DNA from: Glandiceps talaboti
Lineage: Eukaryota > Hemichordata > Enteropneusta > Spengelidae
DNA length: 64,000 nucleotides
Direction of reading: 5' to 3'
NCBI RefSeq assembly: GCF_964340395.1
Contig: NC_135565.1
Location: forward strand, 3,361,642 to 3,425,641
Part shown: in pieces, positions 1 through 41,604 of the stretch
Numbering within the stretch: position 1 is the stretch's first letter
How the letters are laid out: each line of letters begins with the position of its first letter
Program-made: the position numbers and the translations under genes
The notes under the pieces: model-generated
What the model saw: only the letters and a program-made list of their open reading frames with translations
What the model was told of the DNA's origin: nothing
Databases searched by the model: none

Positions 1-1
1 T

Positions 2-85
2 CCAGCCACCCAAGCATTCCATAAGGAAAAGGGCAACTCTCCTACAGGACTGTGCGCCTTTGACATTGAAGACCTGTACGTGTAA
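2..85 (+). CDS. possible 3'-terminal coding piece of an upstream gene (partial)
   Basis: A frame open from base 2 reads ...KGNSPTGLCAFDIEDLYV and stops at TAA (83-85). The composition looks protein-like and the piece ends upstream of the CpG-rich ERGIC2 promoter, which is where the last exon of a neighbouring plus-strand gene would sit. I do not recognise the family. Only 27 codons are visible and no AATAAA follows within the next 200 bases, so a chance open frame is quite possible. Confidence 0.25.
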   Translation, partial: PATQAFHKEKGNSPTGLCAFDIEDLYV

Positions 86-710
86 CCGTTACTTTATTAG
101 ACAACAAGAATAATACTTTTTCAGTCATAAAAACATACGATTTCGGATTCCCGATTTCGGGGTTTCCATGGTAAGTATTAATGGACGTATTTCGTGCATA
201 TTATTTCTTTATGCTAATCGGTGTGTACTTTTACGATCTCGCTCTGTTTTCTCAATATATTGATTTTTTTAAACGAAAGAATATCCAACTATTGTCCTGA
301 GGGCAATCTGCTCAGTAAAAGAAGTCACAACAAACACACGGCAGGTAACCTTTGACATACGGAAGCAAGCCACGTCCGGGTTTTTTACTTCTCCTTGTTG
401 TCAACATATGTGACACTTATACTGCATTGTCGCCAAATTTTTCTCGACTGATGAATAGGTCAGTTAACTTGTTTGTGGTATTCGTTGTCTACACAGCAGT
501 ATACGGAAGAAAAGAACCTTTGATCTCGACCTAAACCGACTTTGCGTGTAGGACGCGATAACGTTACTACCCGGCTCGCGATCGCGAGTTGACCATATCC
601 GTCCTAGTAACGTTTCTACGTCTGGTGGAGCGTTCCCAAAGGTAAACTAAACCCAAACGAGTGTATATTTACCAGAACATTGTGTGTGTCGAAGAGACAA
701 ACCTGCAAGT
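86..710 (+). promoter_or_regulatory. ERGIC2 upstream region, promoter and 5' UTR
   Basis: About 620 bases between the possible upstream stop and the ERGIC2 start codon. The 540-620 part is much richer in CpG than the surroundings and holds a perfect 14-base palindrome, CTCGCGATCGCGAG (575-588). This sits between inverted decamers AACGTTACTA (560-569) and TAGTAACGTT (605-614). No TATA box stands out, which fits a housekeeping promoter. The transcription start cannot be fixed from sequence alone. Confidence 0.45.
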
Positions 711-25841
<25,131 letters not shown>

Positions 25842-25947
25842 AACAAGATTTCCAAACTGATTCGACCTCACCTCTGTTCATTAAAAAAACTTGATTTTGC
25901 ACCAAGAAATACTAATAGTTCACCAAAGCTTTTAGCCACCTATCTTC

Positions 25948-26918
25948 CATGACTGTGTCAGTATTTTCTGAAGTTGTAACATATGCATGACTTCAGACAG
26001 ATGACGAAGCAATGGTGTCTGCCATGACTGTGTCAGTATTTTCTGAAGTTGTAACATATGCATGACTTCAGACAGATGACGAAGCAATGGTGTCTGCCAT
26101 GACTGTGTCAGTATTTTCTAAAGTTGTGACATATGCATGACTTCAGACAGATGATGAAGTAATGGTGTCTGTCATGACTGTGTCAGTATTTTCTGAAGTT
26201 GTAACATATGCATGACTTCAGACAGATGACGAAGCAATGGTGTCTGCCATGACTGTGTCAGTATTTTCTAAAGTTGTGACATATGCATGACTTCAGACAG
26301 ATGATGAAGTAATGGTGTCTGTCATGACTGTGTCAGTATTTTCTGAAGTTGTAACATATGCATGACTTCAGACAGATGACAAAGTAATGGTGTCTGCCAT
26401 GACTGTGTCAGTACTTTCTGAAGTTGTAACATATGCATGACTTCAGACAGATGATGAAGTAATGGTGTCTGCCATGACTGTGTCAGTATTTTCTGAAGTT
26501 GTAACATATGCATGACTTCAGACAGATGATGAAGTAATGGTGTCTGCCATGACTGTGTCAGTATTTTCTGAAGTTGTAACATATACATGACTTCAGACAG
26601 ACGACGAAGTAATGGTGTCTGCCATGACTGTGTCAGTATTTTCTGAAGTTGTAACATATACATGACTTCAGACAGACGACGAAGTAATGGTGTCTGCCAT
26701 GACTGTGTCAGTATTTTCTGAAGTTGTAACATATACATGACTTCAGACAGACGACGAAGTAATGGTGTCTGCCATGACTGTGTCAGTATTTTCTGAAGTT
26801 GTAACATATGCATGACTTCAGACAGATGATGAAGTAATGGTGTCTGCCATGACTGTGTCAGTATTTTCTGAAGTTGTAACATATGCATGACTTCAGACAG
26901 ATGATGAAGCAATGGTGA
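25948..26918. repeat. 75-bp minisatellite, about 13 copies
   Basis: Unit TGCCATGACTGTGTCAGTAT, TTTCTGAAGTTGTAACATAT, GCATGACTTCAGACAGATGA, TGAAGTAATGGTGTC. It starts about 110 bases after the ERGIC2 stop and so may be transcribed as 3' UTR. The long minus-strand open frame is a by-product of the period being a multiple of three. Confidence 0.95.
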
Positions 26919-27048
26919 ATATCTGACAAAACTTTCACCAGCTATCTGCATTTCTTTAATAGTGCAAAATTAAGTTTAATTTATGAACTTAGATCGAACA
27001 TTTGCACAGATGGGCTTTATCACACTTTTGTCTTATCTTACTATACTA

Positions 27049-27590
27049 TTAATTGATGTACCCAGATCAGTGAGACTAATTACCAGGTTTCATGTTGAGA
27101 TAGACACAACAAAGATAACACAAGTCAAACAGTGTCTGCTCTGTATTTTGTTAATTTGTATTTGTTATCATTAACAAAATACAGCAGACACTGTGTAAGG
27201 GATGTTTGTGTGTTATCTTTATTGTGTCTACAGAGCAGACACCATGTAAGGGATGTTTGTGTGTTATCTTTATTGTGTCTACAGAGCAGACACTGTGTAA
27301 GGGATGTTTGTGTGTCATCTTTATTGTGTCTACAGAGCAGACACTGTGTAAGGGATGTTTGTGTGTTATCTTTATTGTGTCTACAGAGCAGACACTGTGT
27401 AAGGGATGTTTGTGTGTCATCTTTATTGTGTCTACAGAGCAGACACTGTGTAAGGAATGTTTGTGTGTCATCTTTATTGTGTCTACAGAGCAGACACTGT
27501 GTAAGGAATGTTTGTGTGTCATCTTTATTGTGTCTATCTCAACATGTAACCTGGTAATTAGTCTCACTGATCTTGATACATCAATTACAA
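27049..27590. mobile_element. fold-back element with internal 51-bp array
   Basis: Ends TTGATGTACCCAGATCAGTG, AGACTAATTACCAGG and (inverse) CCTGGTAATTAGTCTCACTG, ATCTTGATACATCAA pair over about 70 bases. A second inner hairpin pairs CAGTGTCTGCTCTGTATTTTG with CAAAATACAGCAGACACTG. Between them lie seven copies of a 51-base unit (GCAGACACTGTGTAAGGGAT, GTTTGTGTGTTATCTTTATT, GTGTCTACAGA). The array clearly grew inside the element. Confidence 0.75.
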
Positions 27591-27592
27591 AA

Positions 27593-27993
27593 GGTAACAG
27601 TCAACTAAAGCAGTTTCACTACTTGTCATAATCATTTATAGAAGCCATATCAAGTATAAAAGTATACTGTTACATTTGCTTTAATTATTAACCCAGTATG
27701 TGGTGTCTCTCATTGTAATCAATCTATAAACAGTGTTACCAGTACAAAGTACAAGTTAGTCCTAAAATGACTAGTGAGTAAACCTAAATGTCACAAGATG
27801 TCTTGGTTTAACTTACAGAAATAGATACTCACAGTTGTGTCATTAAGAGACACCACATAGTACTTAGCTGATAATCAAACTAAAAGTAATGATATACTTT
27901 TTAAACTAAATGTAACAGTATACTTTTATACTTTGATATGGGTGCTATAAATGATTGTGACAAGCAGTGAAAATGCTTTAATTGACTGTTACC
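27593..27993. mobile_element. 401-bp fold-back element
   Basis: Left arm begins GGTAACAGTCAACTAAAGCA and includes AAGTATAAAAGTATACTGTT. The right arm carries the inverse, AACAGTATACTTTTATACTT, and ends TTGACTGTTACC. An inner pair, AGTATGTGGTGTCTCT / AGAGACACCACATAGTAC, extends the fold. Non-coding, directly after the 51-bp element. Confidence 0.75.
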
Positions 27994-28728
27994 ACGTTAC
28001 AATTACAAACTAAGACGCAATCTCCTGTTTATCACAATCAGGTCAAAGTTAACCACCAACAATGTAAACCTTACAAAATATATTTTTTAATGATTGTCAA
28101 AGTTTCAATAAGCTTTTTTTGTAGTCTATATTTTTTCTTTCCTTAAATTCATTATTTTTCTATATATTTCCTATAACTTTTTAGATAAAACATTATGCAT
28201 AGGTCAATGATAAAACTATCAAGTGTTTTAATTGGTTATAAGTTTCATGTTAAAACTGTTACCAGTCCTATAGCATTTTACCAAGGGCATTTATAGCACA
28301 CATAAATACACAGATTCCTTGGTATTATAAATAGACAGATTCCTGGGCATTTATAGTATGCATAAATACACAGATTCCAGGGCATTGTGAATCATGCATA
28401 TGCAGATTCATTGGCATGTAGAATCATGAATATACAGATTCCTTCTAAACTTGAATGTCTAACTGTAGTGGCATTGATTTCATGATGCACAGAATAGACT
28501 TGCAATGGGTGGAATCACTCCAATGGGCTTGCAGACAATAGTCTATTTAAAGATGATCAAATAATTAAAATCCAACCAATGACAGCTTGTATAATAATTT
28601 GAAGGTTTAATAAGCTCCTGTGTAAATCTGACCATGAGGGACTTTGTCTATATAGCATGTATAGATGAAGTTACTATAAAACTAGAAATTGTCACTCATG
28701 ACAAATTTTCACTTCGTCCACAGCAATA
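27994..28728. other. intergenic stretch with a degenerate ATAAATACACAGATTCC repeat
   Basis: Between 28,262 and 28,445 a loose repeat of GGCATTTATAGYRYRCATAA, ATACACAGATTCC recurs about four times. The rest is AT-rich with no gene or clear element visible. Confidence 0.5.
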
Positions 28729-29165
28729 TGCAGTCTCCCCTATACATTAACATAGTGTACCAGCTTCAATACTGTCACGTGTCTCCCCTATACATTAACA
28801 CAGTGTACCAGCTTCAATACTGTCACGTGTCTCCCCTATACATTAACACAGTGTACCAGCTTCAATACTGTCACGTGTCTCCCCTATACATTAACACAGT
28901 GTACCAGCTTCAATACTGTCACGTGTCTCCCCTATACATTAACACAGTGTACCAGCTTCAATACTGTCACTTGTCTCCCCTATACATTAACACAGTGTAC
29001 CAGCTTCAATACTGTCACGTGTCTCCCCTATACATTAACACAGTGTACCAGCTTCAATACTGTCACTTGTCTCCCCTATACATTAACATAGTGTACCAGC
29101 TTCAATACTGTCACGTGTCTCCCCTATACATTAACATAGTGTACCAGCTTCAATACTGTCACATT
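28729..29165. repeat. 48-bp minisatellite, 9 copies, six with a CACGTG E-box
   Basis: Unit TCTCCCCTATACATTAACAC, AGTGTACCAGCTTCAATACT, GTCACGTG. Six junctions read GTCACGTG (a palindromic E-box of the USF/MYC type), two read CACTTG and the last CACATT. The 48-base period gives a long plus-strand open frame that I reject as coding. Confidence 0.95.
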
Positions 29166-29183
29166 GGAATAATTGACATCTTC

Positions 29184-29540
29184 AAGTGGCACAAACTGAG
29201 TTTATAAACTTTTTACTGAAATGAAATTTCTTGAATAAAACCAAATTTGTATATAATGTTTATCTCGATGCATGTCTTCTATGACATTACAATTGTCTTC
29301 TGCCATTGTTAGAACAGTTGACTGCATTGTAGGAATTTTATGAAAATGTTTTGATATGTATGATAAATTACATCATGAGATCTTGTATGGGTTATATCTT
29401 TATACCAGATTTGAGTTGAGTCAATTGCAAGTGATACTTTGATATCAGTAAGTACAATACTATGAATACCTTTTAAATATTCAGTAAAAACTACACATAA
29501 TTAAAATACGTATAAACTCAGGTTGTGGCCCTTTAAAGTG
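29184..29540. mobile_element. MITE-like element C, copy 1
   Basis: Ends AAGTGGCACAAACTGAGTTTATA and TATAAACTCAGGTTGTGGCC, an imperfect terminal inverted repeat. Copies at 38,831-39,179 and 52,280-52,637 share the interior (for example TTGAGTCAATTGCAAGTG, TAAATTACATCATGAGATC and their inverses). No coding frame. Confidence 0.7.
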
Positions 29541-30049
29541 CCAAATGTCTTGCATCAAAACTATGCAGTTTTACAGAACCCAGAGGTTGTGTATATTTAA
29601 TACAATGGTGAAATTATAATAGTGAACCTTACCAATAAACCTGGCAATTTATCCCACTATGATGTAGCATAGATCGAATAACATCAACTACATTGGCAGA
29701 GTGTTCTCCAATCTTGTCAAATATTTTAGAATATAATACATTGTAAACTTGTATGTAGTTAGAGCTGCACTATTCTTTTGGTCAAGACTAACTTTTTCTA
29801 TAGCTTTGCCAGACACCTTTTTTTACCCAAACTCTATTGTAATCAGACAGAGGCCTTTCATTCCACTTTCTACATTTGAATAATTGAGTTTATTAATTTA
29901 AAATAAGCATAATGTAAGAATTCAATTCTTTATTTAATTCAAATGTTAACCTTGATATTTATTATCATAATCTGTCAATGACATGTACAGGATGGCTGAA
30001 TGTAAGCTCAATCTGTGTTGGTGAGAAATAAAAGTCAGAGAACTGGATT
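29541..30049. other. intergenic stretch, nothing recognised
   Basis: AT-rich. I see no gene, array or inverted element here. Confidence 0.5.
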
Positions 30050-30054
30050 TCAGA

Positions 30055-30528
30055 GTCTTGTGTTTGTCTTTGAAACCAAAGAATACAGTGGAAAGAATAA
30101 ATGCGTTCAGTTTTGATGGTCAAACATGTTTGTCTTTGAAACCAAAGAATACAGTGGAAATAATAATTGCATTCAGTTTTGATGGTCAAACATGTTTGTC
30201 TTTGAAACCAAAGAATACAGTGGAAATAATAATTGCACTCAGTTTTGATGGTCAAACATGTTTGTCTTTGAAACCAAAGAATACAGTGGAAATAATAATT
30301 GCGTTCAGTTTTGATGGTCAAACATGTTTATCTTTGAAACCAAAGAATACAGTGGAAATAATAATTGCGTTCAGTTTTGATAGTCAAACATGTTTGTCTT
30401 TGAAACCATAGAATACAGTGGAAATAATTGCGTTCGGTTTTGATGGTCAAACATATTTGTCTTTGAAACCATAGAATACAGTGGAAATAATAATTGCATT
30501 CAGTTTTGATTGACAAACATGTTTGATA
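30055..30528. repeat. 66-bp minisatellite, about 7 copies
   Basis: Unit TGTTTGTCTTTGAAACCAAA, GAATACAGTGGAAATAATAA, TTGCGTTCAGTTTTGATGGT, CAAACA. One copy has lost three bases. The open frames on both strands follow from the period. Confidence 0.93.
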
Positions 30529-30639
30529 CGAGCCACATTCAACCAAGTAACATCAACAAAAACTTTAATTATAAGCAACATATGTCAAATTAGTATAAGT
30601 AATAAACTACTGTGTGTCTATCTGTAATTTATAGCTGTT

Positions 30640-31275
30640 CATTTCTCAGACACACACATAAACCAAATTCATTCAAACCTGGCACAAAGGTCAAATGTCA
30701 TACAGGATATATTCATGTTAATATGCTTTGTGAGATATGCACATTTTGACCAAATGACAACCACATTTGTAGTTAAATATCAGTATTTACCTCATTACTC
30801 CAAAATACTCATAGCCTCCATTCAAGTCCCTTACTCTATGTTATCAGGTGCACATCCTCTCTTTGACCTTGACCTTCAGGGTCATGAAAATCAATTGCAT
30901 ATACATGATATAGCAGATACTCTGTACAGGTAACCCAAGGAAATTGTGGTGAAAAATGCTCATTATATATGCAAATCTGAACTATTGTCTTGATTGCATT
31001 ATTGCCGCGTTGGTATTGATATCGTATTTTTATATATTGGGGGTTTCACCATTGTTGTCGTCGTCATAGTAACGGCCTCACGACGATTATCGCCGATACA
31101 ACTCCATCGTAGTTGTACTGTGCAGACACGTCATCAGGTGTAAGTTTTATCGCTTTGAGCCATCAGTGGCATATAATAGTATTATATACTTATATACTTG
31201 CCAATGAACTTAACACTTGTAAGCTTACTGGTATCTCTATTTTAAACTAGTACTCTGTCTATATCATTCATTTCA
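30640..31275. repeat. old interspersed repeat with GGTCAAAG / GACCTTGACCTTC motifs
   Basis: CAGACACACACATAAACC, CACAAAGGTCAAATGTCATA and CTTTGACCTTGACCTTCAGG resemble the 34.6-35.6 kb repeat in inverse. It is probably a decayed copy of a widespread invertebrate interspersed family. The final 250 bases are more CpG-rich but hold no recognised gene. Confidence 0.4.
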
Positions 31276-31925
31276 GTGTTATTGAAATTGAAATTTAAAA
31301 CAAATTCGTCGATTATAATTGTCTCCAAAATACTTCACAACATAGCAGACCAATAAGGTTGGCACGAAACCCCTGAAAACTGCGTCTTTCTCAATGTAGA
31401 GCATGATTATAAAGTAGGCATCAGATTCAGATTCAGGTAGCATCATATCCGAATACACCCGACAGCAGTGAAGCAGAATCCTTCCCTGTAGTCTCAATGG
31501 TATTATTTCAGGTTTGAGTCCGTCGGGTGTCTTCGGATCTGAGGCCATCTGATGCTCAATATAAGATAACGCTACCTGAATCTGAATCTGAATCTGACGC
31601 CAAATTTAAACTCGTTCGATCGATTAATTACTCAAATTGGTCTTTAATATTCATCGGATTATTACCAAAACCTAATCATTTCTTGCCATTACCCTATGAA
31701 ACATGTCTATGAAATTTCGTTTGAATTGATGTAGCCGTTTTTCGGAAATGGTGATACAGACACACACACACGCACAGACACACAGACTTCATCGCTATTG
31801 TAAAACCTTCCTTAAAAATGATAGGGGGAAAGAGACTCTGAACACCACCACTCGTTATCTATATCATATGGTACGGTGTCGAGATTAACCAACTCTGTGC
31901 TAATTTGTCAAACTTGAGACATAGC
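31276..31925. other. intergenic stretch with a 25-bp inverted repeat
   Basis: GGCATCAGATTCAGATTCAG (31417 onward, then GTAGC) is answered in inverse at about 31571-31598 by GCTACCTGAATCTGAATCTG and its continuation. This gives a stem around about 130 bases. Otherwise AT-rich, with a short CACACA run near 31,760. No gene recognised. Confidence 0.5.
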
Positions 31926-32310
31926 TTAGGCGTAAAAAAAACAATGTTTGGTTTCGAGTACACTCAATTTTAGAATAGTCCGGGTACTATAGGTAGATTT
32001 TCGAGAGAAAAAGGGGGGGGGGGGGTATGTGTGAGTGTCTAGTTCAATTAGTTGTACTTCCCGTTGTTTTCCATACGGTTTCTGAGATATTGGTTTCTTC
32101 CTATCAGATGTACAGCCATTACAGATTGGAAGACCAGTTTCTTTTTTAATTGATGTCAGTTTCCACATCCACTATTTCTTGCGAGACTTCACATCTTTCG
32201 CGATTTTATTCATTTTTTCCTCTAATACGTACAAAAAGTATAGGGTGGGCAGTGACAAGGTAGGTGGTGTCGGGTAACCTGATGACTAAGCAATTTTATT
32301 TTAGGCCTTA
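31926..32310. mobile_element. MITE-like element A, copy 2
   Basis: Starts TTAGGCGTAAAAAAAACAAT then GTTTGGTTTCGAG, ends AGCAATTTTATTTTAGGCCT. It shares TTCTTCCTATCAGATGTACA and GCCATTACAGATTGGAAG with the copy at 22.5 kb. A poly-G run lies at about 32,010. Confidence 0.65.
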
Positions 32311-33465
32311 GAGGTGATGAACCAGCCGTGATAGAGTAGAATTGTATAGACAAGCTTTAATGCATGCGATAGAAACATCTCATTTACGGCTACAAACTCC
32401 TTTTGTGCTAACTAAGATATGATATGTATATGTATCATTTTGTACATTAGTTAATACGAAATAAAACTTTGACAATTTAAACGATGGCATGACGTCACCA
32501 AGTCAAATGGTGATAATTATGAGGGCCCAACTATGAAGAAAGAAAAAAAATGTCAAATATATAATTAATGTCTTGATTTGTGTAGCAGAACGGACACACT
32601 TCGGTTATCCCCGACAGAGGAAAATTACTACTTTCGATTGCAAAAGAAAATTAATTATTTACAAATGTAATTATATAATGTTGGTATGAAAAGAAGTTAA
32701 CGAAACCAGAAGACTATGTATATTATTATTTCATTTTGTAACAACATACTGAAAGGACTCGTGACATGTATTACGAGTCAAACCAACGACTATATTTTTG
32801 GCATACCAAGTACCTTGACATATATTCACTGTGTTGGTAGTTGTATTTTTTTTGTTTTTTTTAAAACAATGCTTTTAAAATTAGTAATGGGACGGTAGCG
32901 GTGACATGTGCAAGTCCTAAATATTGATTATGTGACTCGTGTCTCTTTTCACAGCGTTTTAACCCATATATCTGGTGAAATTTTGAATGGGGTGGGGGTG
33001 GGGGTGAGGGAGAATAGTGTTTTAGACATGAGAGGCAATTGAAGGAGGGACACTTTTTAAAAAGAAAAAACGGAAGGGCAGGGGGTTAATATTTATGCAA
33101 CAGGCGCGGCCAGGAGTGATATCCCCCAACCCTACCCCATCTTGTAATTTCTGAATGCTTCCATATCATTTCATTAAATCCGTGAATAAGACTGTTCTAT
33201 CCCAGACAGTAGAATTAGCTACACACATTATTGACATTTCGAGATGAACATACACCATTCTTTATTCCGCCACAGCAAACATGGGTTGTTAAAATTATTC
33301 ACCCATAAACACATCAGTCACGGTGGTTAATTGTTGCACGAAGAGAGTTAAATTTGAAATAACTATTGGCGATACTAGTTTCGAACACAGGGTGGTGCAG
33401 AATTGTACGATATTAATGCATGGCCTGTCGATCTTTGGTATTGTGACACTGCATTTGAAAACACA
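32311..33465. other. intergenic stretch, nothing recognised
   Basis: AT-rich with short G-rich patches near 32,990-33,010. No coding frame with family resemblance and no array. Confidence 0.5.
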
Positions 33466-33724
33466 CACTATACGAAAAGTCAAATTTACCCACCTTTACC
33501 CAACCTTTACCATACCTGTGACCCACCTAACTACCATCTCTGTCAAGGGGTAGTACGAGACAAAGTGACACTTTTGACTGTTCACAGCCCCAAGGGGAGA
33601 GATCACCATGGGTGAATTAAGTCAAATGTGTCACTTCGTCTCATACTCACCACATTTACACATCCTCTGCTAAAGATTTACCACGGTGGAAAGACATGGT
33701 CAAATATGACTTTTCGTATAGTGA
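33466..33724. mobile_element. fold-back element, arms CACTATACGAAAAGTC
   Basis: CACTATACGAAAAGTCAAATTT is matched in inverse by ATATGACTTTTCGTATAGTG. An inner pair, AGTACGAGACAAAGTGACAC / GTGTCACTTCGTCTCATAC, extends the fold. About 260 bases, non-coding. Confidence 0.7.
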
Positions 33725-34110
33725 CACTTACACTTGATATTAAGAATGGGGTGTAGTGAATACACAGAGACCGAATTCTGAAAAAAAAACACCAAATCAG
33801 CTTAGTCAAATTCTGCCTTTAATTTTTGGTGCATTCACGTCCACAGCATGAAACTAGATCATTCCTATCGCCATGAAATGTTCTAGTAACGGTTATATTA
33901 GTTTCAACTCACTCTTTTCAGTAACACTATAAACTCCATAGTGAAGTGTATGAAGTGTCTCATATCCAATTATATAATTAGTCTAATGTATCTCAGCCAA
34001 TCAATCAACCGACTGCGCATGAATATCCATATTTCTATCTCTGACTCTATCCTCTTCACCTCACTGCAATTATAAGTCTACACTTCCTATATATATATAA
34101 AGGGACTCTT
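33725..34110. other. intergenic stretch, nothing recognised
   Basis: No gene or clear element. Ends in a short TATATA run before the (TTTG)n tract. Confidence 0.45.
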
Positions 34111-34280
34111 TTGCTGTTTGTGTGTTTGTTTGTTTGTTTGTTTGTTTGTTTGTTTGTTTGTTTGTGTGTGTTTGTTTGTTTGTGTGCTTGTTTGATTGTT
34201 AGTTTTGTGTATGTCTGTCTGTCTGTACGTACGTACGTACGTACATACATATATGTATGTATGTATGTATGTATGTATAC
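34111..34280. repeat. (TTTG)n, (GTAC)n and (GTAT)n microsatellite cluster
   Basis: A TTTG run (to about 34,190), then TGTC, GTAC and GTAT runs in succession. Compound microsatellite. Confidence 0.92.
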
Positions 34281-34283
34281 AAT

Positions 34284-34560
34284 GTCATTGAATATGTAAC
34301 TGAAAACGTCACTGTGTACCTAAAACGTACTGACTATGTACCTGAAAACGTCACTGACTATGTACTGAAAACGTAACTGACTATGTACCTAAAACATCAC
34401 TGACTATGTACCTAAAACGTCACTGACTATGTACCTAAAACATCACTGACTATGTACCTAAAACGTCACTGATGACTGTGCACCTGAAAACGTCACTGAT
34501 GACTGTGCACCTGAAAACGTCACTGACTATGTACCTGAAAACGTCACTGACTATGTGCCT
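34284..34560. repeat. 24-27-bp repeat CTGACTATGTACCTAAAACGTCA, about 11 copies
   Basis: Unit ACTGACTATGTACCTAAAAC, GTC with variants CATCA, GAAAACGTC and GATGACTGTGCAC. It grew next to the GTAT microsatellite. Confidence 0.88.
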
Positions 34561-35560
34561 AATTGTCTGTGATATGAAGAAAAATGTCGGATTTTGATAA
34601 TTGACCCTGAAGGTCAAGGTCAAAGACCAAGGTCTCAAAGAAAGTTTACACCAAATGATATAGGAATAGACACTAGCTAGACTGGATTTCCATGTATCAA
34701 AGTCTTTCCCATATGATTGTTCGCTACAAATATGGCCACCATTCAGTTCAATGTTAGGTGAGCACTACAAGTAATGTCCGTATTTTATATTTCTCGTCGT
34801 CTCTTATGCTGCATTACCTTAGTCCTCACTTTGAAAGAAATTGGCCAAACATAAATGCTACAGATGGTAAATAGCGTGGTTGTGATAATTGACCCGGAAG
34901 GTCAAGGTAAAAGCTCATTTTCTTACAAGAAAGCTTATATATGATTGTATGGGGGGGGGGGGGTTAGATAATTCAATGAACTCTCTTTTTTGGAGCTTTT
35001 GAGTTATGCAGTAATATATTGATTTTCTACTCTAAAATATCGCCACCATTCAATAAAAAATAATATGAACATGAAAATAAAAAATAATATGAACACTAAA
35101 ACTATAGCATGTGTGTATATTTTCATCTCTTATATTACTTGTGGACATGATTTAAAAGAAATTGACGCCAAATGAATAAGACAAAGTGTCTGTGATAGGC
35201 AAGAAATGGCTTCATTTTGATCATTGACCATGTAGGTTGAAGTCAAAGGTCAAAGTCTTGTACCTACTAACATGGAGTAGACACTTTAATGGTTTCTCTA
35301 TGTTTTACAGTTTTGAGTTACTAGTATGCTGTAAATATTGATTTTTAACTACAAATATGACCACCTTTCGGTCAAATTTGCATATATCGTATATGTACCG
35401 TATGACATGTCACCTTTGTGTCAGGTTTAAAAGAAATTAGATATTGCATGTCTGAGAAATTACATATTTATGGACAGACAGATGAACAGACGCATAGACG
35501 GTCGGTCATATGGACTGATCCCATTGTAATAGTTCCCCCTTCTTGGACTAATATAAAAAA
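34561..35560. repeat. diverged interspersed repeat with three internal ~300-bp units
   Basis: TGATAATTGACCCTGAAGGTC, then AAGGTCAAAG, recurs at about 34,595, 34,887 and 35,217, each followed by ATATGGCCACCATTCA-like text. The stretch closes with ACAGACAGATGAACAGACGC, similar in style to the right edge of the window. A non-autonomous, decayed family; no coding frame. Confidence 0.55.
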
Positions 35561-35748
35561 AACAAGATAATTGAGAGAAATGTTAGTCTTGCACACTGCA
35601 CCTAAATGATGTCATAGTTTTGAGTTTTGTACACTGCACCTCAATGATGTCATCGTAACCAAATAATTGATGGGCACTGTTTTACAAACGCTAGCCAATA
35701 GGAAATTGCCATGCCATCCTGTTCATGGGCGTTCTGTACAAGTTTGAG

Positions 35749-35857
35749 TATAATAAGCCCAGCTCCCACCAAACCTGGTCAGTTTAGAGGAGTGCGTGCT
35801 AGGCTGCTATAAAAAATCTCCCACATCAAGACTTTGACGGACTGTCCAGGTATCGCA
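35749..35857 (+). promoter_or_regulatory. CCP gene core promoter and 5' UTR
   Basis: TATAATAA (35749-35756) lies 30 bases before TCAGTTTA (35779), a fair initiator match, placing a likely start near 35781 and a 5' UTR of about 77 bases. A second TATAAAAAA at 35808-35816 is nearer the ATG. Which is used cannot be told from sequence. Confidence 0.5.
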
Positions 35858-41074
<5,217 letters not shown>

Positions 41075-41109
41075 TCACAACAAGGTGAGATAATTTTTTT
41101 TATTATTTT

Positions 41110-41173
41110 ATGTATGTATGTATGTATGTATGTATGTATGTATGTATGTATGTATGTATGTATGTATGTATGT

Positions 41174-41209
<36 letters not shown>

Positions 41210-41298
41210 GTGTGTGTATGTATGTATGTATGTATGTATGTATGTATGTATGTATGTATGTATGTATGTATGTATGTATGTATGTATGTATGTATGCA
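41110..41298. repeat. (TATG)n microsatellite with TG core
   Basis: TATG repeats flank a (TG)n segment, 36 bases after the CCP gene stop codon. Confidence 0.95.
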
Positions 41299-41604
41299 TG
41301 TACGCTACAAATGTGTTTAGAAGTTGAAATCGACAAATTAGTGCACATACGACAATATCTCAGAATATCATGACTATTCATCTTAATACGCACTTGGTAG
41401 TCATGAATATTGATTGTTCATCTAATGCACATATATGGCTGCTAAGTCCCATGATGCAACAGTAGATCACTGCTAGAACAAATGATTTTAGTTTGGTGTT
41501 TCTTGGTAATCGAAAGAAATTTACGTGATGTGAAACTCCAAATCCATTTTTTTTTAATATCTTTATTTTCTAGGAGTGGTCTTCTCCTTTAAATAATCAT
41601 TTTA

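Noticed and set aside
26322-26951. 209-codon minus-strand frame in the 75-bp array
   Set aside because: Array period is a multiple of three; the frame is wholly repetitive and sits in a likely 3' UTR on the opposite strand.
34111-34299. Cysteine-rich frames (CLFVCLFVC, YVCMYVCM) at TTTG/TATG runs
   Set aside because: Simple-sequence translation, seen again at 40.4-41.3 kb; not genes.
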